NCBI GenBank assembly: GCA_002257025.1
Contig: NCHA01000010.1
Location: 62,001 to 126,000, forward strand
DNA from: Sphingobacteriales bacterium 16-39-50
Lineage (GTDB): Bacteria; Bacteroidota; Bacteroidia; Sphingobacteriales; Sphingobacteriaceae
Length of the DNA stretch: 64,000 nt
Reading direction: 5' to 3'
Of this stretch, positions 52,356-61,377 are shown piece after piece. The stretch's first letter is position 1. Every line of letters begins with the position of its first letter. The notes below the pieces were generated by a model. The model saw nothing but the letters and a program-made list of their open reading frames with translations, did no database searches and had not been told where the DNA came from. Both the position numbers and the translations under genes were made by a program.

Positions 52356-53117
52356 CTACCTTGTATCTATTACGATTTCAGCATAAACTCCGCGACAGTC
52401 CATTTCAAACTCTAAATCTTGTACTGGAGGACGATTGTAATGCCAGTCAATACCACTTAATGCTGCGCCACGCTTTACAATTTCGTTGACCATTATGTGG
52501 TGAATGTTATGGACAGTATACAACTGTGTTGCAGTAGAATCTGCCCAGGTAAAGCCAAGACCAGCCATCCGGCGTTCCATCTCATTAAGCACCCAGCGTC
52601 CCTTTTTCATTAAGCCCTCCTGGGATATGTCACCCAGACTAATACTGTGAGTACGATAATCACTCATACCCTCTGGAGCTTCAGCACTACCAGCGATTAC
52701 AAAAGAGGGTTTTGCCTTAGCATCAGGCATTGTGTAAGTAAATGCATGAATACTCGGACTCAATGGTTTATTCAACTCTGGAATGACATTTGAGCGAGCT
52801 ATGGGATTGTCACCACCCTCCTCGTAAATACCCCACTCTTTTAAAGTACCTATATAAATGTTATTAAAGTCAGCAAAGCCTTGTTCGGTAAATGGCTCGG
52901 GTGAACGTAATTCGCAGGCTCCAAATGCAGCGAGCGGTCGACCTAAAGTGTTGAGATGTTGTTGGATGCGTATGAAGCCCTCTTTTAGTGGCAGCGGCCG
53001 ACTGAATCGTACACGTTCTAATCTATAACCATCCAGTGCTCTTATACCTGCAGAATACTGCCTTACACCCCGAAGATAACGATATGATCCAGGTTCAAAA
53101 ATTTTTGTTTCAGACAT
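52356..53117 (-). CDS. RidA/CnbZ-like (2-aminomuconate deaminase-like) protein
   Basis: A 253-aa cytosolic protein. The segments YRYLRGVRQYSAGIRALDGYRLERVRFS, GRPLAAFGACELRSPEPFTEQGFADFNN, FVIAGSAEAPEGMSDYRTHS and FTWADSTATQLYTVHNIHHIM match a family I recall as annotated 2-amino-5-chloromuconate deaminase CnbZ, which is RidA-superfamily-like. The activity in this organism is not established. Small MITE-like elements lie on both sides of the gene. It reads the same way as the TldD/TldE cluster and may be its distal member or an acquired cassette. Confidence 0.65.
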   Translation of the reverse strand: MSETKIFEPGSYRYLRGVRQYSAGIRALDGYRLERVRFSRPLPLKEGFIRIQQHLNTLGRPLAAFGACELRSPEPFTEQGFADFNNIYIGTLKEWGIYEEGGDNPIARSNVIPELNKPLSPSIHAFTYTMPDAKAKPSFVIAGSAEAPEGMSDYRTHSISLGDISQEGLMKKGRWVLNEMERRMAGLGFTWADSTATQLYTVHNIHHIMVNEIVKRGAALSGIDWHYNRPPVQDLEFEMDCRGVYAEIVIDTR

Positions 53118-53197
53118 GTTTATTTACTTATTTTTTTTTCTAAAATACTGCAAAAAATTTTGGAAATTCAATAAGGGGAACTGCTGATTACTATAGC

Positions 53198-53297
53198 CCT
53201 GTGGTTGGTGTTATCACCAACCAATATTACACCAAGCAACTGAGACCTAACATAACAAAATTAAGGTCCAGTGGTCGGTGAGAACACCGACCACTGG
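53198..53297. mobile_element. MITE-like element, copy 2 (100 bp)
   Basis: Terminal repeats CCTGTGGTTGGTGTT (53198-53212) and AACACCGACCACTGG (53283-53297) match copy 1 with few changes. Internal TATCACCAACCAAT and AAATTAAGG-like words also match, but 31 bp are missing. The right end is a 16-bp perfect stem (53265-53280 with 53285-53300). It lies just upstream of the CnbZ-like gene and downstream of the TldE-like gene. Confidence 0.6.
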
Positions 53298-53330
53298 ACC
53301 AAGAAAATAGAGTCTTAACGCAGGGATTAC

Positions 53331-54665
53331 TTACACTGCATCAGAGAGGGACGAGAACGTAAAGTCCCTGATCTTCATCGGAGGTATCAATGCATTTATA
53401 TTTGATTCACCACTTACTGTCCTTTCAGGTTTACCCAGTGCTTCCAGATTGTTGAGCATGATGATCGGACTTTCATTGAATCTGAAATTCTTCACAGGGA
53501 ATTTGATCTCCCCATTCTCTATGTAAAAAGTACCATCACGTGTTAGTCCGGTTAACAAAACAGTTTGAGGATCTACGCTGCGGATATACCATAAACGGGT
53601 AACCAGAATGCCCTTTTCTGTACCCTTAATCAGATCTTCCAGAGATTGATCTGTTCCTGCCATAATTACGGCATCAGGCTGTGGAATGGCTTTTATACCT
53701 TTCTTTTGTGCCCAGTAGCGCGAATAGAATAGGTTTTTCATCACACCGTTTTCGATCCAGTTTATTTTTTCCTGCAGTCTTCCATCGCCACCCCAGGTAC
53801 TGGTTGGCATTTCAGGATGGAAAGGATCTGAATAAATATTTACGCGCTCATCAACCAATTTCTCACCCAGTTTGGTCAGTCCGCCAGGTTTGCTCATAAA
53901 ACTTCTTCCTTCATCCGCCTGACGGCCATCCATCCCGAAGAACAGATTTTCAAGCAAGACCAGTGCAGCTGCAGGTTCAAGAATTACAGTGTACTTACCC
54001 GGTTCAAGAGCTCTGGCAGATGCAGAACCAGCTGCTTTCATAGCTGCTGATGCAGTTGCCTTTTTTACGTCCAGTTTGCTGAAATCATTGTACGATTTGG
54101 TGGCATAGCCTGAACCTTTTCCATCTTCTGTGCGCAAAGTCACATTGAAACTAACACCTGTGGAGGTATTGTAGGCAAACAAACCTTTTGAATTCATCAT
54201 TGCAGCATAAGAGGTGTTGTTCTCCAGGAATCCTGCAGCATTGAGTTTATTATCCTTTGAGATCTGCAAACTGGCTGCCACAGCATCTGCACGTTCTTTA
54301 GGACCCATATTCGCGGTTGCCTGTACAAATGTTGGGGATGTAGGATAGGTTTGCGGTCCCAGAAAGGATACAAATTCCGGATTTTCGGGAGCAAGCATCG
54401 CTGTTTCTTCAGCCCTTTGCACCACTTTTTTCAGGGATTCATCATCAAACTCATTGATGGTGGCTACGCCTAGTTTTTTTCCAAAGGCTGAGGATACGAC
54501 CAGGGTATTCTGGCTGATTCCTCCGCTTGTAGAAACCGAATTGCGGGCATAACGTATATTTCCGGCATCAGAACCATTGAGGTTTACCTCACATTCATCT
54601 GCTTTGGAATAGCTGAGCACTTTCTTTAATAAAGCCTGTGCCTCTTCTTTACTTAGTATTGACAT
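53331..54665 (-). CDS. PmbA/TldE-family protein, copy 2
   Basis: A 444-aa member of the TldD/PmbA family without the HExxxH metal site, so it is the TldE-like subunit that pairs with a catalytic TldD. It starts MSILSKEEAQALLKKVLSYSKADECEVN with no signal peptide. SGGISQNTLVVSSAFGKKLGVATINEFDDESLKKVVQRAEETAMLAPENPEF is the conserved N-terminal part; EPGKYTVILEPAAALVLLENLF and GTEKGILVTRLWYIRSVDPQTVLLTGLTRDGTFYIENGEI the C-terminal part. It is 10 bp after the TldD-3 gene (54676-56310), its probable partner. Confidence 0.9.
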   Translation of the reverse strand: MSILSKEEAQALLKKVLSYSKADECEVNLNGSDAGNIRYARNSVSTSGGISQNTLVVSSAFGKKLGVATINEFDDESLKKVVQRAEETAMLAPENPEFVSFLGPQTYPTSPTFVQATANMGPKERADAVAASLQISKDNKLNAAGFLENNTSYAAMMNSKGLFAYNTSTGVSFNVTLRTEDGKGSGYATKSYNDFSKLDVKKATASAAMKAAGSASARALEPGKYTVILEPAAALVLLENLFFGMDGRQADEGRSFMSKPGGLTKLGEKLVDERVNIYSDPFHPEMPTSTWGGDGRLQEKINWIENGVMKNLFYSRYWAQKKGIKAIPQPDAVIMAGTDQSLEDLIKGTEKGILVTRLWYIRSVDPQTVLLTGLTRDGTFYIENGEIKFPVKNFRFNESPIIMLNNLEALGKPERTVSGESNINALIPPMKIRDFTFSSLSDAV

Positions 54666-54675
54666 GATCTTATCC

Positions 54676-56310
54676 TCAGATTTTTCTAGCTGTATTAATT
54701 ACATTAACTCCATTAAAGCGTGTGGTTGCACAACCGTGCGATACTGCACTGGTTTGCATCGGTTGTCCCTTTCCATCAAAGAATGAACCGCCCAGACGAT
54801 AATCGCTTTCATCACACATATCACTGCAGGCGTTCCAGAACTCCTGGGTATTGGCCTGATAGGCAACATCCTTAAGCATTCCGGCAATTTTTCCCTCCTT
54901 AATTTCGTAATAAAGCTGTCCGCCGAACTGGAAATTATAACGCTGCTGGTCGATGGAGAATGAGCCATCACCGATGATGTAAATCCCTTTTTCGACGTTT
55001 TTGATCAGATCATCAATGCTTTTCTTTTGTTTGCCTGGCATCAGAGATACATTAGGCATACGCTGGAACTGAACACTGCTCCAGTTATCGGCATAACAAC
55101 ATCCCTGCGATTCATTCAGGCCAACTATATGAGCCTGATCGCGAATAGCCTGGTAATTAACCAGTACACCATCTTTAATGATATCCCATTTTTTGGTACC
55201 TACCCCTTCATCGTCATAACCGACGGCACCAAGAGATCCCGGCTGGGTTTTATCTCCCTGGATATTGACAAGCTCACTGCCGTATTTGAAATTCTTAGAT
55301 TGCCATTTATCGAGGGTAAGGAAACTGGTCCCTGCGAAATTTGCTTCGTAACCCAGTACACGATCCAGTTCTGTTGGGTGCCCTGAAGATTCATGAATAG
55401 TTAACCAAAGGTGTGAAGGATCGAGAACAAGATCATATTTTCCTGCTTCAACCGACTTAGCTGTGATTTTTTGTCCAACCTGCTCTGCTGCAGATTTAGC
55501 ATCTTCCAGCATATCATAGCGACCTTTATACAGGGTTGTAATGCCCTTTATTTTATGTTCCGGACCAGCCTGCAGGTATTCATAACCCATTCCCATTGGT
55601 GCACTCAATGCATTTCGGGTTTCGAATTTGCCTGATTTCGCATCTATCTTGGTAAGGAAAAACGTTGGCCAGATCCTGTGTACATCCTGATCGATATAAG
55701 AACCATCAGTTGAGGCAAAATATTTCTGTTCATTCACAAGGAACAAGATCGAATTAGCATAATTTGCTCCGCCTTTCAAAGCAGCATCGTTCACAGAAAG
55801 CAAAAGATCTACCTTTTCCTTCATCGGCACTTCAAAGGCATTCTTCTCTATCGGGGCTTTCCAGCTTACCTCTCCATAACCCTTTTGAGGAGCCAGCTGA
55901 ACAGGTTCTGTTAGCAAACGTGAGTTTTCTTTGGCAATGGCAACAGCAAGTTCTGCAGCTTTGGCAATGCTGTCGGTATCCATTTTGTCGGTTGCGGCAA
56001 AACCCCAACTGCCATTAGCAATTACCCTGACACCCATACCGTAGCTTTCGGTGTTCACAATGTTCTGAACCTTATCTTCACGGGTTACGACAAACTGGTT
56101 TAGATATCGCCCGATGCGGACATCGGTATAGGTTGCACCACGTGATCTTGCGGCATTCAGCGCTACATCGGCCATCCGCTTTTTCAATGCCGGATCGATC
56201 CGGTCTAATGCGGCATCCAGAGGGACATCGTTGCCCCAAACCGGAATTGAGGGCATCATGGCTGCAGAAGCACCCATACCCGTCAGGTAAATAAAATCTC
56301 TTCTTTTCAT
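54676..56310 (-). CDS. TldD-family metalloprotease with Tat-type N-terminus, copy 3
   Basis: A 544-aa protein. MKRRDFIYLTGMGASAAMMPSIP resembles a twin-arginine signal (K-R-R-D-F). The metal motif HESSGH (HExxxH; His306, Glu307, His311) and Cys527 in SHGCATTRF, the probable third ligand, are all present. TldD and TldE make a heterodimeric peptidase that processes microcin B17 and unfolded or antitoxin-type peptides in Escherichia coli. The upstream gene (56676-58310) is a close paralogue. A terminator and heptamer arrays (56500-56673) separate the two, so this gene probably has its own promoter in the 365-bp gap. Confidence 0.9.
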   Translation of the reverse strand: MKRRDFIYLTGMGASAAMMPSIPVWGNDVPLDAALDRIDPALKKRMADVALNAARSRGATYTDVRIGRYLNQFVVTREDKVQNIVNTESYGMGVRVIANGSWGFAATDKMDTDSIAKAAELAVAIAKENSRLLTEPVQLAPQKGYGEVSWKAPIEKNAFEVPMKEKVDLLLSVNDAALKGGANYANSILFLVNEQKYFASTDGSYIDQDVHRIWPTFFLTKIDAKSGKFETRNALSAPMGMGYEYLQAGPEHKIKGITTLYKGRYDMLEDAKSAAEQVGQKITAKSVEAGKYDLVLDPSHLWLTIHESSGHPTELDRVLGYEANFAGTSFLTLDKWQSKNFKYGSELVNIQGDKTQPGSLGAVGYDDEGVGTKKWDIIKDGVLVNYQAIRDQAHIVGLNESQGCCYADNWSSVQFQRMPNVSLMPGKQKKSIDDLIKNVEKGIYIIGDGSFSIDQQRYNFQFGGQLYYEIKEGKIAGMLKDVAYQANTQEFWNACSDMCDESDYRLGGSFFDGKGQPMQTSAVSHGCATTRFNGVNVINTARKI

Positions 56311-56506
56311 CTAATTGGTTAGTTTAGGAATACCGCTTTGAGGGTAAAGACACCGTCAGAAGCGGATTGGATTAGAATAAATATATAAATAATTTATGCT
56401 AAGGCTTTATTACTATTAGACATAAAGTAGTGTAAAAAGTTACATCCCTGAGATTCGGTTCTTTTTAAGAATCTGTAAAATCATTTGAAAAATTTATTCA
56501 AAAAAA

Positions 56507-56537
56507 ATCGCATCCTGATTTTAATATCCGATGCGAT
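56507..56537 (-). terminator. Terminator between the TldD-2 and TldD-3 genes
   Basis: On the minus strand ATCGCATC (56530-56537) pairs with GATGCGAT (56507-56514) over 8 bp with a 15-nt loop, followed by eight T residues (56500-56507). It is 139 bp beyond the TldD-2 stop. Confidence 0.75.
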
Positions 56538-56562
56538 CTTATTTGTCATCCTAATTTATAGT

Positions 56563-56590
56563 TATCTGTTATCTGTTGTCAGTTATCTGT
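56563..56590. repeat. Degenerate heptamer tandem repeat (TATCTGT family)
   Basis: TATCTGT, TATCTGT, TGTCAGT, TATCTGT. It lies between the terminator and the second heptamer array in the 365-bp gap (56311-56675); the rest of the gap shows nothing else clear. Confidence 0.8.
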
Positions 56591-56632
56591 GATATAGTAC
56601 TAAATGTCAAATTTAGCAGTCATATTAATTGT

Positions 56633-56673
56633 CAACTGTCAACTGTCAATTGTCCATTGTCAACTGTCAATTG
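56633..56673. repeat. Degenerate heptamer tandem repeat (CAAYTGT family)
   Basis: Six units: CAACTGT, CAACTGT, CAATTGT, CCATTGT, CAACTGT, CAATTG. It abuts the stop codon of the TldD-2 gene (56676). Confidence 0.8.
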
Positions 56674-56675
56674 AT

Positions 56676-58310
56676 TTAAATTTTCCTCCCCGTATTAATC
56701 ACATTCACCCCTTTAAACAAGGTTGTTGAACAGCCATGCGATACCGCACTCACCTGGCTTGGTTGTCCTTTTCCATCAAAAAAGGATCCGCCTGTGCGAT
56801 AATCTTTCTCATCACAAATTGCTGAACAGGCATTCCAGAATTCCTGAGTATTTGCCTGATAAGCAACATCCTTCAATAATCCGCCGATCTTGCCGTCTTT
56901 GATCTCAAAGCAAAGCTGTCCGCTGAACTGGAAGTTATATCGTTGCTGGTCGATGGAGTAGGAGTTACGTCCAAAAATGTAAATTCCTTTCTCAACGTTT
57001 TTGATCATGTCCGCCGGACTGAGTGCCGCCTTGCCTGGTTTCAAGGAAACATTAGGCATGCGCTGGAATTGTACACTACTCCAACTGTCTGCATAACAAC
57101 ATCCCTGTGATTCGGGCAGGCCTAAAATATGTGCCTGATCGCGGATAGTCTGGTAGTTAACCAGGATCCCGTCTTTAATGATATCCCAGTTTTTACATTT
57201 CACACCTTCATCATCGTAACCAACTGCCGCTAATGAGCCTTTCTGAGTCTTATCGGCCTCGAAGTTGACGATCTTACTTCCGAAGTTGAACTTCTTGCTT
57301 TCCCATTTATCCAGGGTCAGGAAGCTTGTTCCGGCATAATTGGCTTCGTAGCCCAAAACACGGTCGAGTTCTGATGGATGACCCACTGATTCGTGTATGG
57401 TCAGAAACAAATTGGTAGGATCGATCACCAGATCGTATTTTCCTGCTTCTACAGGTTTGGATCCCAGCTTTTCATCCACATGCCGGGTTGCGGTTGTCAC
57501 ATCCTCCAGCATATTGTAGCGATTCTTGTAGATCGTAAATAATCCGTCGATCTCTTCCTCTTTCTTCGGGATCAGGTATTCATAACCCATACCCATTGGA
57601 GAACTGAGCGAATTCCGGGTTTCAAATTTCCCTGATTTAGGATCTATTTTAGTCACCGTGAAAGTTGGCCAGAGCCGGTGTACATCCTGATCAATGTATG
57701 AACCCTCGGTAGAAGCAAAGTACTTCTGCTCATTCACCAGAAAAAGGGATGAATTGATGTAATTGGCACCACCTTTCATGGCGGCATCATTCACTGCAAG
57801 CAAAAGTTCCGTTTTTTCTTTGATCGGAATCTCAAAGGCATTTTTCTCAATCGGAGTTTTCCAGCTGACTTCGCCATAACCCCTTTGTGGGGCAAGTTTT
57901 ACCGGCTCGGTAAGTAGCTTTGAATTCACTTTTGCAATCTGAACCGCTGTTGCTGCAGCACGTGCAATATTGTCTTCAGTTAACTGATCAATGGAGGCAA
58001 AACCCCAGCTACCATTGGCAATAACCCGGATTCCCATACCATAGGATTCGGTATTGCTGATATTCTCGACCCGGTTTTCGCGGGTAGTTAGGAACTGATT
58101 CAGGTATCTTCCAATCCTGACATCTGCATAAGTTGCGCCTTTTGATCTTGCAGCATTCAATGCTACATCAGCAAGCCGCTTTTTTAATGCAGTTTCGATC
58201 GGCATCAATGCTTCTTCCAGGGCGATATCCCGACCAATTACTGGCACCGATTGCAGCATGGAAGCTCCGACGCCAATTCCTGATAGATATAGAAAATCTC
58301 TTCTTCTCAA
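56676..58310 (-). CDS. TldD-family metalloprotease with Tat-type N-terminus, copy 2
   Basis: A 544-aa protein, co-linear with copy 3 throughout. The N-terminus RRRDFLYLSGIGVGASMLQSVP is a Tat-like leader with two clear arginines. The motif HESVGH (His306, Glu307, His311) and Cys527 (SHGCSTTLF) are intact. The first codon appears to be TTG (58308-58310); the paralogue uses ATG at the same place, and no in-frame ATG lies upstream nearby. It is 41 bp after the TldE-1 gene. Its end abuts the CAAYTGT heptamer array and a terminator lies beyond. Confidence 0.88.
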   Translation of the reverse strand: MRRRDFLYLSGIGVGASMLQSVPVIGRDIALEEALMPIETALKKRLADVALNAARSKGATYADVRIGRYLNQFLTTRENRVENISNTESYGMGIRVIANGSWGFASIDQLTEDNIARAAATAVQIAKVNSKLLTEPVKLAPQRGYGEVSWKTPIEKNAFEIPIKEKTELLLAVNDAAMKGGANYINSSLFLVNEQKYFASTEGSYIDQDVHRLWPTFTVTKIDPKSGKFETRNSLSSPMGMGYEYLIPKKEEEIDGLFTIYKNRYNMLEDVTTATRHVDEKLGSKPVEAGKYDLVIDPTNLFLTIHESVGHPSELDRVLGYEANYAGTSFLTLDKWESKKFNFGSKIVNFEADKTQKGSLAAVGYDDEGVKCKNWDIIKDGILVNYQTIRDQAHILGLPESQGCCYADSWSSVQFQRMPNVSLKPGKAALSPADMIKNVEKGIYIFGRNSYSIDQQRYNFQFSGQLCFEIKDGKIGGLLKDVAYQANTQEFWNACSAICDEKDYRTGGSFFDGKGQPSQVSAVSHGCSTTLFKGVNVINTGRKI

Positions 58311-58351
58311 AATGATAATTTATTAATTATGAGTTAAATATTGTAATGATT

Positions 58352-59668
58352 TTAAACTGCATCAGAAAGGGAAGAGAAGGTAAAGTCCCTGATCTTCATT
58401 GGTGGAACGATCATATTACCATTTCGTTCAGCTTTCCCAAGAGCCTCCACATTATTCAGCATAATGATCGGACTCTCATTGAATCTGAAGTTTTTGATCG
58501 GGAACATAATTTTTCCGTTTTCGATATAAAAAGTACCGTCTCTTGTTAATCCTGTTAGTAGTAATGTTTGAGGATCTACACTTCGGATATACCAGAAACG
58601 GGTTACCAGAATTCCTTTTTCAGTACCCTTAATCAGGTCTTCCAATGATGAGTTTCCACCTTCCATGATGATTCTACCGGCACCTGGGATTGCTTTTACA
58701 CCCTTCTTTTGTGCCCAGAAACGTGAATAACTCAGATTTTTTACCACACCTTTTTCTACCCAGCTGGTTCTTTCAACTGGAAGGCCATCACCATTCCAGG
58801 TTGCTCCGGGAAGTTCAGGATTAAAAGGATCTGAATAAATATTGACCTGCTCATTAAAGAGTTGCTCACCCAAACGGGTTCCGCCACCTTTTTTGCTCAT
58901 AAAGCTTCGTCCTTCTTCGGCACCACGTGCATCAAAGCCCCTGACCAGGTTGGAAAGCATGTCACTTGCAGCCAGCGGTTCCAGAATAACTGTATATTTT
59001 CCGGGTTCTATGGCTCTTGCACCTGCTGAGCCATTGGCTTTGCCTGCAGCAATTTTAGTTAGTGCCAGCGTATCCAGTTTTGAGATATCATTAAAGCTAT
59101 TGCTAACATAGCCTGAGCCTGTACCTGCCTGATTTCTGGTGGTTACAGAAAATGATACATCTGTATCCTTGTTATAAGCATAAAGTCCCTTGGAATTCAT
59201 GATCGCCCGGAAGCTGGTAGTGTTTTCAAGGAATCCGGCAGCTTCAAGATTTGCCGCTTTGGCTACCTCCAGACTTTTTCTGACAGCTTCAGCCCTGATA
59301 TCAGGATTGACCGCAGCAGTTGCCGGATTAAAAGTGATGGACTCGGCAAAGGTTTTTGGTCCTTCAAGTGAAACATATTCAGGGTTTGCCGGTGCCAGCT
59401 GAGCCAGTTCTTCAGATCTTCTGACAACTTTTTCAAGTGAGGCATCATCAAATTCATTGATCGTTGCTGAACCGGTTTTTTTGCCGAATGTAGAACTGAT
59501 CGCCAGTCCCATAGAACTCATATCGCCTGCAGTTGAAACCGCATTACGTGCATAACGGATGTTACCGCCCTCGCTGCCGTTCAGGCTAACTTCACACTCA
59601 TCTGCTTTCGAAAAGCTCAATGCTTTTTTCAGAATTGCCTGAGCTTCTTCTTTACTTAATATGCCCAT
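58352..59668 (-). CDS. PmbA/TldE-family protein, copy 1
   Basis: A 438-aa TldE-like subunit, no signal peptide (MGILSKEEAQAILKKALSFSKADECEVSLNG) and no HExxxH site. It is homologous along its full length to copy 2 (53331-54665): both end with the same residues IPPMKIRDFTFSSLSDAV or VPPMKIRDFTFSSLSDAV. It starts 3 bp after the stop of TldD-1 (59672-61306), making the two a tight pair. By analogy with E. coli TldD/TldE the heterodimer channels unfolded peptides to the metal site of TldD. Confidence 0.9.
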   Translation of the reverse strand: MGILSKEEAQAILKKALSFSKADECEVSLNGSEGGNIRYARNAVSTAGDMSSMGLAISSTFGKKTGSATINEFDDASLEKVVRRSEELAQLAPANPEYVSLEGPKTFAESITFNPATAAVNPDIRAEAVRKSLEVAKAANLEAAGFLENTTSFRAIMNSKGLYAYNKDTDVSFSVTTRNQAGTGSGYVSNSFNDISKLDTLALTKIAAGKANGSAGARAIEPGKYTVILEPLAASDMLSNLVRGFDARGAEEGRSFMSKKGGGTRLGEQLFNEQVNIYSDPFNPELPGATWNGDGLPVERTSWVEKGVVKNLSYSRFWAQKKGVKAIPGAGRIIMEGGNSSLEDLIKGTEKGILVTRFWYIRSVDPQTLLLTGLTRDGTFYIENGKIMFPIKNFRFNESPIIMLNNVEALGKAERNGNMIVPPMKIRDFTFSSLSDAV

Positions 59669-59671
59669 ATC

Positions 59672-61306
59672 TTATATTTTTCTTGCTGTGTTTATAACAT
59701 TAACTCCATTAAATCGTGTGGTTGAACAACCGTGTGAAACTGCATTCGATTGGCTTGGCTGACCCTTGCCATCATTGAAAGCCCCACCCAGACGGTAGTC
59801 ACTTTCATCGCAAACTGCTCCGCAGGCATTCCAGAATTCCTGGGTATTCGACTGATAAGCCACATCCTTAAGCATTCCAACGATCTTACCTTCCTTGATC
59901 TCGTAGAACATCTGTCCGCCGAACTGAAAATTATAGCGCTGCTGATCAATTGAGAAAGATCCATCACCGATGATATAAACACCCTTTTCTACATTTTTGA
60001 TCATGTCGTCTACACTCAGTTTCGCTTTTCCAGGTTGTAAAGAAATATTCGGCATCCTTTGGAACTGTACATCCTGCCAGCTTTGGGCATAGGAGCATCC
60101 CTGTGATTCATTTAATCCGATCATATGTGCCTGATCACGGGTAGCCTGAAAATTGACCAGAATACCATCTTTCACAATATCCCATTTTTTACATGCGACA
60201 CCTTCATCATCGTAACCAACAGCACCCAATGAACCTTTTTGGGTCTTATCAGCCACAACATTGACCAGTTTATTTCCGAAGTTGAATTTTTTGGAATTCA
60301 TTCTTTCCAGACTTAAGAAACTGGTTCCGGCATAGTTAGCTTCATATCCAAGAACACGATCAAGCTCGGTAGGATGACCGACAGATTCATGTATGGTTAG
60401 CCATAGGTGGGAAGGATCAAGAACCATGTCATACTTGCCGGGTTCAACCGATTTGGCCTTCATTTTCTCATCCACATTTGCTGTGGCAGCCTTTATATCT
60501 TCCAATATGTCATACCGATCTTTGTATCGGGTTACAATTCCTCTGACTTTACTGCTTTCTTTAGGTTCAAGATACTCATAACCCATACCCATTGGGGTAC
60601 TTAAGGAGCGGATGGTATCGAATTTTCCGCTACTGCGGTCGATCTTAGTCACAGTGAAGTTCGGATAGATCCGGTGGATATCCTGATCAATATAGGAACC
60701 ATCTGTAGAAGCAAAATATTTCTGCTCGTTTACAGCAAATATTACCGAATTAACAAAGCTTGCACCGCCCTGCATTGCAATGGCATTGGTACTAAGCAGC
60801 AAGTCAACTTTTTCCTTTACCGGAACTTCAAAAGCATTCCTCTCGATCGGAGATTTCCAGCTAACCTCACCATAGCCTTTTTGCGGGGCAAGTCTCACAG
60901 GCTCTCCCTGAATTTTGGCGTTTGCTTTTGCAACTGCCACAGCTCTTTCAGCAAGTTTGGCAATATCTTCCTTTTCGACATTGTTTGATGAGGCAAAGCC
61001 CCAGCAGCCATCAGCAATAACGCGGATTCCTACTCCGTACGACTCGGTATTTGCCACTCCCTGCACCCGGTTTTCGCGGGTGGCAACGAACTGGTTCAAA
61101 TACCTTCCAATGCGGATATCAGCATAGCTGGCACCCTTTGAACGTACAGCATTCAATGCCACATCGGCTAATGCTTTTTTAATTCTGACATCCATGCCAT
61201 CCAAAGCTTGCTCCGGATCAATTGGATTACCCATGAGCGAAAGTCCGGGAAGCATAAATGCACCGGCTCCCATTCCACTCAGGTAGAGAAATTCACTTCT
61301 TTTCAA
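59672..61306 (-). CDS. TldD-family metalloprotease, copy 1
   Basis: A 544-aa TldD with HESVGH (His306, Glu307, His311) and Cys527 (SHGCSTTRF). The N-terminus MKRSEFLYLSGMGAGAFMLPGLSL keeps the same leader pattern as copies 2 and 3 but has Lys-Arg instead of Arg-Arg. The start codon is TTG (61304-61306), preceded at 8 bp by AGGAGG, a full Shine-Dalgarno sequence, which is rare in this phylum. It is the first TldD gene downstream of the membrane-module genes, 71 bp after the stop of 61378-63174. With the following TldE gene (3-bp gap) it forms one pair. Confidence 0.88.
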   Translation of the reverse strand: MKRSEFLYLSGMGAGAFMLPGLSLMGNPIDPEQALDGMDVRIKKALADVALNAVRSKGASYADIRIGRYLNQFVATRENRVQGVANTESYGVGIRVIADGCWGFASSNNVEKEDIAKLAERAVAVAKANAKIQGEPVRLAPQKGYGEVSWKSPIERNAFEVPVKEKVDLLLSTNAIAMQGGASFVNSVIFAVNEQKYFASTDGSYIDQDIHRIYPNFTVTKIDRSSGKFDTIRSLSTPMGMGYEYLEPKESSKVRGIVTRYKDRYDILEDIKAATANVDEKMKAKSVEPGKYDMVLDPSHLWLTIHESVGHPTELDRVLGYEANYAGTSFLSLERMNSKKFNFGNKLVNVVADKTQKGSLGAVGYDDEGVACKKWDIVKDGILVNFQATRDQAHMIGLNESQGCSYAQSWQDVQFQRMPNISLQPGKAKLSVDDMIKNVEKGVYIIGDGSFSIDQQRYNFQFGGQMFYEIKEGKIVGMLKDVAYQSNTQEFWNACGAVCDESDYRLGGAFNDGKGQPSQSNAVSHGCSTTRFNGVNVINTARKI

Positions 61307-61314
61307 TACGTTAT

Positions 61315-61320
61315 CCTCCT
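61315..61320 (-). promoter_or_regulatory. Shine-Dalgarno sequence (AGGAGG) deciding the TTG start of TldD-1
   Basis: On the minus strand AGGAGG ends 8 bp before the TTG at 61304-61306. It supports this start over any ATG; the paralogues begin at the same alignment position. Confidence 0.65.
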
Positions 61321-61377
61321 GTTAATTGGTTAGTAGAGTTGTCCCGAACCAGATCCGGGATTTTTAATTTTTTGAAG

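Noticed and set aside
56563..56673. The heptamer arrays as CRISPR or as phage attachment sites
   Set aside because: The units are 7 bp, degenerate and without unique spacers, and no integrase or CRISPR-associated gene is present.
61341..61360. TCCCG...CGGGA hairpin before TldD-1 as a terminator
   Set aside because: On the transcribed minus strand no T-run follows; the T-run lies on the other side, where no gene ends.
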